Shown here: one piece after another, positions 39,330-50,554 of the stretch | Layout: each line of letters begins with the position of its first letter | Position numbering within the stretch: the stretch's first letter is position 1 | NCBI GenBank assembly: GCA_950295325.1 | Contig: OX485803.1 | Location: 58,791,554-58,855,553, forward strand | Source of the DNA: Polytrichum commune | Lineage: Eukaryota > Streptophyta > Polytrichopsida > Polytrichales > Polytrichaceae | DNA: 64,000 nt | Direction: 5' to 3' | Translations under genes and position numbers: made by a program | Notes under the pieces: generated by a model | Told to the model about the DNA's origin: nothing | Database searches by the model: none | Seen by the model: only the letters and a program-made list of their open reading frames with translations

Positions 39330-40110
39330 CATTTATTTTTAACTAATTTTTAAATGCATTTAAAATACTTGGAAAATATTCAAGCATTTTTATGTTTTTA
39401 ATTATAAATTCATGACTACAGTTGGTCCAACTATACATATATAAATATAGACATGCTCCACTTCGCCAATTGTCCCATATTACCAATATAAGATTAGTAC
39501 ATTTAAACTCAATGACAGTGTTTGAGCCTTGAGTGTTGCCACACGAACTGACAAATATTGAAATACATAACGCACCACATGGCACACCAGACAAGTCGTG
39601 AATGGTGGTTTGCATTTGCAATGTCTTCATTCTTGGATCAATACTTGGGCGGAGAAGAGCTCGAAGAATTGTTCTTAGAAGAGGGGAATGTTTTCAACAA
39701 TGATTTGCCTTAAAAGACCTCACGGATTGATGTCTTTGATGAAATTCAATAAATAAATCAAACACAAAAAGAATATTAAAAAAAACGTTTTATAATGCCG
39801 CCTCCAACCTCTAGAATTATGCAACACTAGGTAAGGCACACCTTACACAAGCCCACACTATTTACCAAACCATGTCTACTTAGATTGTGTACATTGGTAC
39901 ACAATGCAAAAAAAACACTCAATCTTGCAAGGCCAACTTAACTTTTGGACTGCATTTTGAGTTAATTGATTTAAAAATGACTATGATGTTGTCACCTCAT
40001 TGCGGAGAAACATGTTATGAATGTAATTCCATTCACGTCATTCTCTGCCAAAAAAGAACAAGAAGAAGTAATTGAAGACTTATTATATGGCAATCACATT
40101 TTTTTTGATT
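39330..40110. other. AT-rich intergenic DNA, nothing recognised
   Basis: No recognised gene or bounded repeat. Short frames only. Confidence 0.5.
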
Positions 40111-40116
40111 GTGATG

Positions 40117-40121
<5 letters not shown>

Positions 40122-40171
<50 letters not shown>
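40122..40171. repeat. (AT)n microsatellite
   Basis: About 25 uninterrupted AT units. Confidence 0.97.
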
Positions 40172-40175
<4 letters not shown>

Positions 40176-40254
40176 CAGATGCTATTGAAGCCTAATCCTC
40201 AAATTACAAAACACAATCTTTATTTGAAAAATGTGAGGAGCCCCGGTAGAAACA

Positions 40255-40727
40255 TTGAATGGCGGTAGTCACAATTGTAATGTTCCGGATTCGACAAATT
40301 CCTCAAAAAAATATCCTCATCTCATGCAAAGGGGATCAAAATGCGTGTGTGCATGGTATATGCAATTTAGACAAGCCATGAAGGAACATTGGATGGCGGT
40401 AGCCACAATGATTTGATTCCAATTGCACTACCTTCCTCGCCCTTCACAAAGATGCTCTTAGGACTGGTCAAGCGGCAAATATGCTTGTCTTCGTAGTACA
40501 TGCAGTTTGGATAGCCCATAAAGAAACATTGCGTGGCTAATTTCAACAAATGCCACGCCCTTAGGGAAGTGTGCTCCTCTACTACAAAGGCGGTGAAAAT
40601 TCTTGTGTTTGTGGGACATGCGCTTTGGATAGCCCTTGAAGAAACATTGGGTGGCGGTAGTCACAATGAATTGGTTCCGATTTCAACAAATTCCTCACCC
40701 TTGAGACGCATGCTCAACTACTAAGGT
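40255..40727 (-). repeat. tandem array of a copia-derived fragment, about 3.6 units
   Basis: Units start with ATTG-GTGGC-type sequence at about 40255, 40390, 40528 and 40646, with lengths of about 118-138 bp and the last one partial. On the - strand units read ATQCFFKGYPKRM and ATQCFFMGYPNCM. This matches the CxFLGYP segment after the integrase core of Ty1-copia polyproteins, followed by a conserved FVKGEE/FPKGV-like stretch. A single retroelement fragment appears to have been tandemly amplified and then diverged. Confidence 0.7.
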
Positions 40728-40784
40728 AGATGTGCCTAATCCAACACATCGATTAGCTTGTACTTCTATATTCAAGTAGTATGT

Positions 40785-40880
40785 GGTTAGGTGTGGATAT
40801 AAGAACAAACACCAAAGAGTCATGTGTTTAAAAGATATTGGACTACGTGCTCAAGATATGTTAACCATTATAAGCTCAAC
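40785..40880. repeat. dispersed repeat family R3, copy 1
   Basis: Shares AAGAACAAACACCAAAGAGT, GTGTTTAAAAGATATTGGAC and CAAGATATG-like phrases with 56470-56760 and 60055-60350. Only about 100 bp are preserved here. Confidence 0.55.
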
Positions 40881-41047
40881 AATGGATGTATTTGGGGGAA
40901 CCTATATGACCATTTGATGAGGCGTGGAATCTCCACTTTGATAATGAATAAGATATTAATGTGAGCTCTAAAGATTATGAGGCAAATGGCTACAAATGCG
41001 ATTTGGATTTCCTAATCATCTTGCCTGTCACTAATTGCGTATTTCAA

Positions 41048-41600
41048 GGGTTATTTACACCATGGACCATGAAGTTGTCCCAAGGCCTTGTAAAATTTGC
41101 GATTGGCTATTGAACTCATCCCAATACCACTTCACTTTACACCAAAGAAAAAATGCTAGATTGACTGTGGAGTTTAAGGTCCCAAAAAGACATATTCTTA
41201 AGGCCTACATTGTCCATTGACATGGTCCAATGGGTTTTGCAATGGGAGAGGCAAAAGAGGTGCTCGGGTAGAAAAAAAAGCAGGGGCCTATGGTAGATTA
41301 ATGTTGTTATAATCATTTTTTGATGAATTCTTTTTTGAGAAATAGAAGATGAAGACAAGAGAATAGTCAAACTTTACTCTTTTTTCTTTTCTTTTTTCAA
41401 AACTACCTTTTTTGGACATGTGTTAACAAAAAGCAACACATTCACAATTCGGTGCATGGTAATTCCTCCTGGTTCATATTCGGTTAATACCTAGTGAGGG
41501 GTCCAAAGGCTTTGTAATTTGATATTGTAAGAAATTGGACCATGAAAGTTGGACCATGGAAAAAGGTCATCTTCCATGGTCCATGGTGTAAACCGGCCCT
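41048..41600. mobile_element. MITE-like element with TTTACACCATGGACCATG ends
   Basis: TTTACACCATGGACCATGAAG at 41054 is matched by its inverted form at 41571-41592. Outside it the ends read GGGTTA and GGGCCGG. Several extra GGACCATG copies lie just inside the right end. Target duplications are not clear (CAA on the left, TCA on the right), so class assignment is tentative. No transposase frame. Confidence 0.6.
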
Positions 41601-42089
41601 CATATCCTACAAGAAAATCCACATAACTGAACACACATGTACCATACTACAAAGCATGGGAAAATGCTTCATAGTATTCATTGTACATACAATTTAGAAG
41701 TTGACACGTATTGTGACTTGTTAAGAAGGAAAACACACACACACACACGTGAATTGACACGTTACAAATTGAAATGACACATATAGGCAACTTAAGTACT
41801 ATAAATTGTAGTTCAAATATCCGGAAAAAATGACCCATAACATTAGGAGAACTTCTGACACTCACTTACATACTTAAGTTTTGCCTTGTTCTTGTAATTT
41901 CCTTTGTAACCGGGAAGAATCTACATTTGTGACGGTGATCAGAGAGTTGCTAAGTACAAGGCCAACAAGACCATTGTTCCTTGTCTCTTGCGGATGTACT
42001 TCCACGATTGTTTTGTGCAAATATGTGAATGAACAATTTGCTCCAACAGATCTCGACGAGTGATACTTTGGTTGGTTAAATATTGGGTT

Positions 42090-42990
42090 AATTTTGAGGC
42101 GTCTCGGCTTGACATTGGGATGATTTGAGGTAGACTTTGCATAGTGCAAAGATCCCCTTCAAATTAATGTACAACTTACAATGCCTAAAATGAAGCTAAA
42201 TTGGAAGCCGTATTGTTGTTGGGTATGTGATTTGAATGCCATTAGCGTTCACAAGTCCCTAAAGTTTGTCACGTACTCTAGACCAATGGTAGATTATCCA
42301 TTCTCACCAGTGGCACCACCTACATTTGTGATAGATATTTTTGTATGGTCAATTCCTAAGTCGCTTGATTTGAAGTTTCAACAATGGGAGGAAATTCATA
42401 ATGTTTTGTTCGATTAAGAATTGGGGAACGTAGCCAACTCAACTCATAATGATTTGAATTTTGAGGTCTTGCATAGGGTAGAGATATCCTTCAATTGAGT
42501 TTAATATACAATGTGAAATATACATTGCATTGATTCAATGCAATGCTTGAGTGGACATTAGATTGGAATCAATAGTGTTGTTGAGTCTATGAGTGGAATG
42601 CTATCAGTGTTCACAAGGCCCTGAAATTCATCCCTTAAGTGTGTCCCAATATCTAGGATAATGGTAGACATTCCACTCTCTACCAATGGTATCATCTACA
42701 CTCCTGCTCAATACTTTGTTTTGGTCAGCTCCCACCTAGTCCAATCTCTAGTCATTTAGGTTGATTAGCCAACTCAGCTTGATGTGATGATTTGAGGTGG
42801 TAGACTTGCATAAGGCACAATTCCTTTCAATTAAGTTCAATGTACAGTGTGAGAATTATAATGCCTCAATACAATGCTTGAATTGAAGTTCAAGGGATCA
42901 CATAGGATATGAAGAACGATGAATTGTGGCTCGAAAGGATATTGTGAAAGTTTCAATACACTAAAGAAGAAAGTGACATGTGTAAAGGAG
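42090..42990. repeat. diverged tandem triplication, about 335-bp unit
   Basis: The sequence GATGATTTGAGGTAGACTTTGCATAG-type starts units near 42117, 42448 and 42785, each followed by CCTTCAATTAAGTT-like and AATGTACA-TGTGA-like phrases. The first two units also share ATTGGAA...TGTTGTTG, GCGTTCACAAG and a TGGTAGA...CATTCTC segment. Divergence is high, so the duplication is old. Confidence 0.65.
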
Positions 42991-43026
42991 AACTCTTGGA
43001 ATTTATGAAAACACTTTGACACGAGT

Positions 43027-43305
43027 GTGAGAACAAAACGTTATTTGAAGCTTGGCGCACATATAGTAGGAATTTGGAATGGCACACAAATCGGCATGAA
43101 CTTTTGCAACTTTGGCACAAAAATTAGACTCATTCCATCATGTGAGAGAGGATTTTTCAAACAAAATGCAATCAGAAGCCGCTTGCGCAATAGGTTGGAC
43201 TTGAAGACCCTTGATGATCTTACGCGGATCTCTCTTTGTGAGCTTCAAGTGCATGCAACAGATCGGGCTACCATCTTCAACATTCAGAGAAACATGCAAG
43301 ACTGA
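43027..43305 (+). pseudogene. hAT-type transposase C-terminal relic
   Basis: The open frame ends with PSCERGFFKQNAIRSRLRNR, then LDLKTLDDLTRISLCEL. This is the CERGFS-x-x-N...RNRL...LDxLMRIS pattern of the dimerisation end of hAT transposases. Only about 55 residues of the conserved part are present and the catalytic region is not found upstream, so it is a fragment. Confidence 0.65.
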
Positions 43306-45180
43306 AGGATACTAGCGCTCGATTGATAGTTTTTTCTTTTGTTACGAATCAAGATCGCATTTTGATTATTCAAATCCTAGTTTTTTTCTAAAATATGGTG
43401 TAAACCCAAAATTGAGGTGACATTTCAGAATACAATGCATACGTCAATTGACATTCGTTTGTGTATTTGAAAATGTCACATGACACTCTGGATTCGAAAT
43501 TGAATGTCGAATGAAATTTGTCAAACATACACATGGATACACAGTTTGGATGTGTGAGATGCTAATTATAAGTAAAGTCACAACTTCCAAGTCATAGATC
43601 AAGTTGAGCAGCCACTGAATTTGTGGGGCGGGGCTAGGCTAGGCTTGCATTATTGAACCCGGGGTAACCCTTGCAGGCTTGTCCTATCCCAACCCCGGCC
43701 CGGATTTTGAATGGGCCGAAGTGTGAGCTAGAAAAAGCTGAGGTTTGTGCAATGGGGATGAGGCCTTGCCTGCCTGCCTGCCTCACATTTTATGAACTGG
43801 CCCACTATTTTCGCCATTACACCCACGATTTATGATAACCTCCCTGCCCACAAGCAGCAGGCAGGATCACAAGAGCCGAAGGCACCCAAACCCCCACATT
43901 AGTAGCCGTGCCCTAGATCCGGGATGCTTTCGTTTGTGAACTCTAAAAACAGACAGGCAGCCTCCACCATTTATTTCTAGTGCGTTTAACATGTGCAGTG
44001 CAAACTGGGCCTCGAGTCCCCTTCGGAACTTGAGTCTCCACTGCGCTCATTTATTAGATCACAGTGCTAATTTGTGTCATAAAAGCTTTACATGGGAGAG
44101 TTGATACCCAGCCCCTTTCACACTATGTGGCTCAACTGAGGAGATTACAGACAGAAAGAAAGAAAGAAAGAAAGAAACCACCTTAATACTACTAAACCAG
44201 ATACAAGGCCAGAATCACGTGAAACATAGGAATATCTAAGATGGGGAACCAACCTCCTACAAAGAGTAATGTACATATATAGAATGGGAGAAGCGAATTG
44301 AGGACTTGCTTCCTACTGTCCTTGAACTGCAAATCGATAAGATTGTCGTTTCTAAACTTCAATTGGAGATTAATGCAAAAGTTACAAGAGGTTAAAGTAA
44401 GTATCAATTTGTTGTCAAGTGATCACGTTGATCCTGTCAATCGGCTTACTTATTGAACTTGGAATGGTGTCTAAGTCACGTGAGCACATGCTCCAATCTC
44501 ATCATAACAATGTCTTGTTGACGTTAAGTTGAAGTCCCACGCCTCTCCTCACGCCGATAGTTGTAATAGTTGTATATTTATGTTTGTGTGGTGGAATTAC
44601 ATACTTTCAAATGTTTTCTAATCATGTCAAAATTCACATGATCCACTCAATTTGAAACGTGCACTTGAAGAATGAGTTAATTTTACAGAGGCCCATCCTT
44701 CTTGACATGATTGACTCAAATGGAAGTTTGTAACTCAAATATCTAGTATAGTGATCATCCATGTGAGAATTGACTATGATTTGTTTTCTCCTTGACACAA
44801 GATGACGTACTTCATATCATTTGAAGCCCACTTAAATCTTGAAACTCACATAAATCAAGAAGTGACGATGACTCATAGACATTGTACATATGTGACTTAG
44901 ACATTGGAAAGTTAAATACAAGCCTTAACTACAAAGGTTAACTACATTGATATGTGCAATTAGGTTGCCCATGCTGATATATCAACACTCCACATTGTTT
45001 GAATAATTACTAAAATAAATATAAAATATAGTTACTACTAAATTAAACTATAGTTTATATACAAAATAATAAACAAAGTTAAGAATTGTTGGAAAATGTT
45101 TTCGCCAAAGGTAATTTGCATGAGGAGAGTGACAACCTTTTCGCAAAGGCAACCTATTTGCACATACCAGTGTACAAACC
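43306..45180. other. intergenic DNA with one dispersed repeat
   Basis: A (GAAA)n run lies at about 44152-44177. The segment 44260-44480 belongs to repeat family R1 (TTGTCGTTTCTAAACTTCAA, then AAAGTTACAAGAGGT). GCCCCTTTCACACTATGTGG near 44110 resembles a solitary terminus of the GGGCC MITE family. A GC-richer patch lies at 43620-43930. No gene recognised. Confidence 0.5.
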
Positions 45181-45183
45181 TTA

Positions 45184-45660
45184 GGGCCACTTCACACTCG
45201 AGCCAAGTGTTGTGACCATGAATATTGTGAGAGCCGAAAAGAAGTGTCCAAAGGTTGTCCCAAGACACTTCCAAAAACATGTAGTGTGAAGTCATATGTG
45301 ACTAGGCCCTCAACCAAATTCTATTTTAATGAATTTCTATTCATGCAAGGTTCTCACACATGATAAAATACTATAAATCAACGATTGTGAGATTTTAGAG
45401 TGCCATGGTCTCCCGGTTTTGTGTTACGCTTACCTCCAAGAGGTAGTTGTTGAAAATAGTCCAAGCAACTATGAAACATGATCCATTTGGTTGCCATGTA
45501 AGAATCCATGTAGACTTTACATCCATCTTGCATTCACTTACTCCATTGGTCCCTCGAGCATAGTGTGAAGCAACCTTGGACCAACTCCATTTCTTTTTAC
45601 CAATGAGAGTGCTTGAAGTGCAACGGTCACAGGCCCTCAGCCTTGTATGTGAAATGGCCT
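45184..45660. mobile_element. Tourist-like MITE, family GGGCC-TTCACAC, copy A
   Basis: The left end GGGCCACTTCACACTCGAGC follows TTA (45181-45183). The right end is inverted and slightly worn (AAATGGCCTCA). The interior matches copy B at 57288 along its whole length, including GTGCCATGGTCTCCC, TACCTCCAAGAGGT and CATCTTGCA. Confidence 0.85.
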
Positions 45661-46850
45661 CATACTCCACCGTGGACACGTAGCCATGAATGGACGGCAT
45701 GGAGTTGCAAAGCTAGGTGCACTACCTCAAATGAGCTTTGAAAATCCCCCTTTAGATTCAGTCATGGATAGAAAATCCCTTAAAAAATGGTGATTTCAAG
45801 TTGACGTTCGGTCTGACGCCTAACAACATTTTCAGTCGTTGGGACCTAGTAGTAGACCGCATGACATCATTCGTTCTATAGTTATACATGTGTCATGAAA
45901 TCCCTCATTTTCCTACTTGTGAAATGACCAAGATGACTACACATTCAACACTAACCTTGAAAACTCGAACAAACCTTCCACACCGCTCTCACATTCAGTC
46001 TGAATGTGGGGAACATTCCGGAAATACTACATAGAATATCATCAGTCCCACATAACATTGTTATGGATCTGAATAATGGTATGTTGGCCCAAACACAGTC
46101 CGAACGCATTTATTTTGCAGTCATATTGAAAACCCCTTTTCTAGTTGCGTTAACTCTAGCCAAACGGGGATGACCACAATACTCAAACATTGACCAGCCC
46201 AAACTCGGGGGTGGGTTGCTAGCCATTGTCGGGTTCGGTGCATGGACCGAGGCTGAATATAGAGCCCGACCTCGGCTGCCACACGGCTAATAAGATGAGG
46301 TTAGTGATGTGCTCGGACCAGGCTTGCCATTAACTTAGTACCCTCCAAAGTCCCTTTTCAATGCTCCCGAAGCCTATCAGGTAGGCAGACCACTACAGCT
46401 TTTAATGTCCCCGATGGCTTTAATACGTTCCCACTTGAATTGAGAGGTTCCCATTGAAAGTGATTGAGTTCCCAAGCGGGCCTCACATTTCCCTCATTGA
46501 TTTGGGTGCATTCCCGACTCGTCTCACTCTGCTCCCATACGGAATCATTGAGTTCCTTAAATTTAGCCCATGTTCCCAATGGCATTAAGTGGGTTCATGT
46601 GTATCGTTGAGCCTTTCCATGCTATTTGAGGGTGTTCCTAACCTCACTCATCCATATGGGACATCCCAAATGAATCTTGAATGAATTTCCCGTATGTCAT
46701 GTGGTATTGTCCAAGTTGATTGTGAGTTGGTTGTGAGGGGTTGTCATCACTTACAACCAAGGTCGTTTAGTTTATAATGTGTGTGTTGTTTGAGAGTGAG
46801 AGAACCCCACTTATTTACGGTTTGAGGAGTTGTGATGAGCTCCTCCGACA
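45661..46850. other. intergenic DNA, nothing recognised
   Basis: About 1.2 kb of mixed composition without a recognised gene or bounded repeat. Confidence 0.55.
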
Positions 46851-46854
46851 CTAA

Positions 46855-47232
46855 GGGCAAGCCCAGTGGCCCTGGATCCGCATCTGCATATGCATTTTTT
46901 TCATCCGCGATGCAGATGCAGATCTAGGTAAGAGGCCTAGTGGTCCTTGTTAAGGATAATTTCGGATGAAAATTTAAGCAGGAATTGACGCCCTCCCTGC
47001 ATAACGTTGACTTATGCAGGGAGTCCGCTATTTCAATAAGACGTAGTACTTGTCAGATAAGACAAGCCAACTACCGACTTCGTAGCGCATGCCCTTCCCT
47101 TGCATTAGAGCAACTTTTGCTTGTATGCAGGCATGACTGGCCGACTTACCTGCATCTGCTTCTGCATCCGGATGGAGCCCACTTTTCGTTCCCGGATGCA
47201 GATGCAGGTGCAGGAAGTCATTGGGCTTGCTC
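46855..47232. mobile_element. PIF/Harbinger-type MITE, fourth family (378 bp)
   Basis: Ends GGGCAAGCCCAGTGGCC and inverted GAGCAAGCCCAATGACT, flanked by TAA on both sides (46852-46854 and 47233-47235). Subterminal GCATCTGCAT repeats occur near both ends. A perfect internal hairpin CTCCCTGCATAA / TTATGCAGGGAG (12-bp arms, 7-nt loop) lies at 46993-47023. No transposase frame. Confidence 0.85.
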
Positions 47233-47235
47233 TAA

Positions 47236-48580
47236 TAGTATAGTCCGGGTCGGTCACTTAGAAAAGTTAGAAAACTACGTGCAATTAAACATAGGGTACT
47301 TTCTATTCTTTTGAGATAAAATTTTCAACATTTAAAAAAAAACCAACAAAAGCCTAATATAATATGAGAGTCATGTGTATAAGAAAACATACGGGTCTGC
47401 TTATTGCTCATAAAATCTTTAAATTAACAAAGGTCATGAAAAGGAAAAGGAGGGAAACCATGCCTACATGTGATAGTTTGTTCCATGTAGGAGGGCGTAG
47501 ATTGATGAAAAATTGTTCATTTTCATCTACTATCATGGATGATTTTGTAAGATATGTCTCTTCCTCATCATCCCTAAGGTTTGTGCCCCTATGTTTTTTT
47601 GGTCTATCATTCTCTTTCTCACGGCATTATTTGTTTTTGTAGTGACTTTGAATGGGGCTTTTAGGGGTGGGGGTTTTCTTAACAAACAAACCCCTTAAAA
47701 AATTAGTGCGCAATTTTTTCTTAATCAACTATACAATACCGTTAATATTTTCTTTAAAAAAATTAAACCGAAGGGGTTCCAAAAATAATGGTGTGCACTA
47801 AACTTACCCCAATGAAATTACCCTTTCAAGGCACCTATATGCTTGAAAACATGCCAAATGACCGACCTAGGTAGTATAGAGAGCTCTTTGCCGGATTCCA
47901 GAACCAAAAGTTCTTCTAGGTCAAGTAGTAGCAATGATGCATTGGTTGGAATGAGGATACATACATTTTTATACAAATGGGTTTCTTAAAATAGAACTAG
48001 CAACACATAAAATTGTTTCCATGCCAATGAGATGGAGGAGGGTGGTCAATGCTTAGTTAATTCAACCAAAGGTGTCAAGGATTGTCTAGGTAGCATTTGT
48101 GCCACCCCAGCTAGGTTCAAGACCCTCACCAACTTTATTTTAGACAAATTTGATGACATGTGTTTAGATGAGGTCTCAATTATTGCAACCCACGCTCACA
48201 CCACCGGGGGTGGGGGGGGGGGGCTACAAGCCATACATGTTGTTACCAACACAATGGTTGGTTTCATTTGGGTTGTTTTTAAAAGCACAACAACACTATG
48301 TATGAATCATTTATGTGAAATTGGGTCAAGAGTGTCCTAAATGACGATGCAATATTTGTTGCATCTTGTATCAACAAGGCAGTCATTCATGAGATAGAGT
48401 GGCTTAATTTTATTGAAAAGGAGGAGTTGATTGAGGTACTTAGGATTCTATGAAAGTGTAGGAATAAAATATGGCATGCCGGTCAAAATGTAGACCATAC
48501 GAGGATCCAAATCATGCTAGATGATCTAGTGGTAGGAAAATATGTATTCAATTAATAACATACAACCTTTACTAGAAAAA
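47236..48580. other. intergenic DNA, no gene recognised
   Basis: Plus-strand frames at 47364-47642 and 48032-48340 carry no family motif; the latter crosses a G run near 48210. AGGTTCAAGACCC near 48113 fits a Pol III B box but no convincing A box precedes it. Confidence 0.45.
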
Positions 48581-48589
48581 TTATCGTCA

Positions 48590-49442
48590 AACAACAAGTA
48601 GGTTGGTGACTTTGGCCTTGAAATCCTAATCAATAATGATGCCAAGTTCCTTGGCTTTCTCTAAATTTTTCAATCTTAGAGTTATTTACTTTCCATTTAC
48701 AAATTTCATATTCTCTTGCTTGGACTCAATCCAGGCCAAGTTTGCATCAACCTGGGACCATCTCTCTTTTGCCCTAGCTACAATTAAGTCATCCTTGCTT
48801 GGATCATCCCCACACAAATGCTCCATGATTGTGGCAAAGCTCTTGCTTTGGTTGGAAACATTTCAGCTATGGTTAGTGGTTTTCAATTTGAGTTAAGGTT
48901 AGGGTTTTGGGGGTGGTCAATTGAGATGAAGGAGGTAGGTCAACTGTAGCTTTTGGAACCATAGATGTTGTTGAAGAGGACGAAGTAATGGTAGAATAAT
49001 GGGTTATCAACTCTTGCCTTCACTTAAAAAGATTGTGGGTAGCATGCCCGTTTGTGGTCTTTAGTATTTCCAACACCTCATCATTTTGATTAGCAATTAC
49101 ATCTTTGTTCTATGGGTTTAATATGCTCATTTTGATATGCTCTAAAGTTTTCCTCAAGCAAACTTTTCGCGTTTCTTCCACAAAGCTGAAGTTGGGGTAT
49201 TGAGCAATGCACTCTCTATAGACACTCTTCCACACTAGATAACTTGCAATGATTTGTGTAAGCTTGATGTGACCCCTACAATAAATCTTTAATTTTTTGT
49301 TTTATGATGCAACCAAGCATGATAGTTGCTCTAAGTCTACTTTGGGTCTCACGACCTTCTCCCTATGTGGAGCTTTGGTTGGACAAGGAGGACGAGGGTT
49401 ATTATCGGTTGTAGTAGGATTACTTTCCTCCAATGTAGCCAT
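48590..49442 (-). pseudogene. degenerate ORF of unknown family
   Basis: From ATG at 49442 on the - strand one frame stays in register for about 140 codons through three isolated stop codons. It reads MATLEESNPTTTDNNP, then a basic linker, then HIKLTQIIASYLVWKSVYRE and KTLEHIKMSILNP. A later segment near 48840-48620 reads TIMEHLCGDDPSKDDLIVA and IESKQENMKFVNGK. This looks like a decayed coding sequence, probably from a mobile element, but I do not recognise the family. It lies just beyond the methyltransferase end of the retroelement at 50.55-53.9 kb. Confidence 0.45.
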
Positions 49443-49559
49443 AATAGTGATGTGGAAAAGAAGGAAGAGAGAATGAACCTCAACAAATTACGTCAACATC
49501 CTAACTATAAGGGCAATAATCTTCAACCAATATGGTAGCAATCTAAAGCCATAAGGGCA

Positions 49560-49775
49560 ACGACTTATAGTTAAGATAACGTCAACCTTAAGCCGAGAGG
49601 CAACAACTTAAGTTAAGCGACAAGAACTTAAGCTGAGAGGCAACAACCTAAGCCATTGAGACAACAACTTAAGCTAAAGAGGCAACAACCTAAGCCATTG
49701 AGACAACAACCTTAAGCCGAAGAGGCAACAACCTAAGCTGAAAGGCAAGAACCTAAGCCAAAAGTGCAACATGCC
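49560..49775. repeat. short tandem repeat, AGGCAACAACCTAAGCC-type unit
   Basis: About nine variants of GAGGCAACAACCTAAGCC(A/G) follow one another at about 22-26 bp spacing, some with CATTGAGA in place of the AAGA linker. The array appears to start from an isolated unit near 49545. Confidence 0.85.
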
Positions 49776-50554
49776 AAGGTGAGAGTGCATAAGAAAACAA
49801 CCCCTCAACCTCCATAATGAGACTTGGCCCAAACCCCAAATTTTGTTGGGAATGACATGACCCACTGCTTCAAACTCCCTATTGAAGCCTAAATGCCTTT
49901 CTTGAACTTTCAAACATCATTTTTGAGTTTGGGTGGGCATTTAGTATTAATAGCCATTTAGTATTAATAGCCCACGATTCCCCTAATTGCCCCAACCAGA
50001 TGGGAGTTTTGAGAGGCTAATGGATAACTCAAATATGAGCAACAAAAACATTTTTTATTGGTAATGAAACATGTCATTTGAAAACTTCACATATTTTTTA
50101 ACACCATCTTCCAAGTTCACAATTACTTACAATTGGATACTTTCATTATCAATATGTAGTGCTCTAGTTATTGATAATAGGGCAAACTATATCACAAGCT
50201 ACAACTAGGGGTGACAACATAAATTTTTACATCAAGAATTTGTAAAAACTTGCAATATAGACGGTATTCTTTATTCTACTTTGCAATAAAATTTTCATAT
50301 TTAAGGAAACAAAACCTACAAATAAGGTCTCATAGAAGATGTTCATGAAATCATAATTTCATTTTGGAGTTAATGTTGTCCAAATATACATTTTTGGTAT
50401 TTTTACTTTCATAATCCAAAGAAAATGCATGCTTCATCATGTTTGCATGATATTTGTCATGTTTATCACAACTATGACTATGCTTGGAAAACAAAACCAC
50501 TTTCAAATGTTCTATTTAGTAAGTGATTTACATAAAACCAAATCCTACCTCATT
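49776..50554. other. AT-rich DNA, no pol region recognised
   Basis: This is where the downstream part of the minus-strand retroelement would be expected. No reverse transcriptase, RNase H or integrase motif could be read on the - strand. CATTTAGTATTAATAGC is tandemly duplicated near 49945. Confidence 0.5.

Noticed and set aside
45395-45700. 101-codon minus-strand frame, and the similar frames at 57505-57925
   Set aside because: They lie within the MITE copies and are shared only because the elements are homologous; no protein motif.
48100-48240. tRNA pseudogene or SINE, from a perfect B-box-like AGGTTCAAGACCC
   Set aside because: No convincing A box at the proper distance and no arm pairing; a single box is expected by chance in 64 kb.
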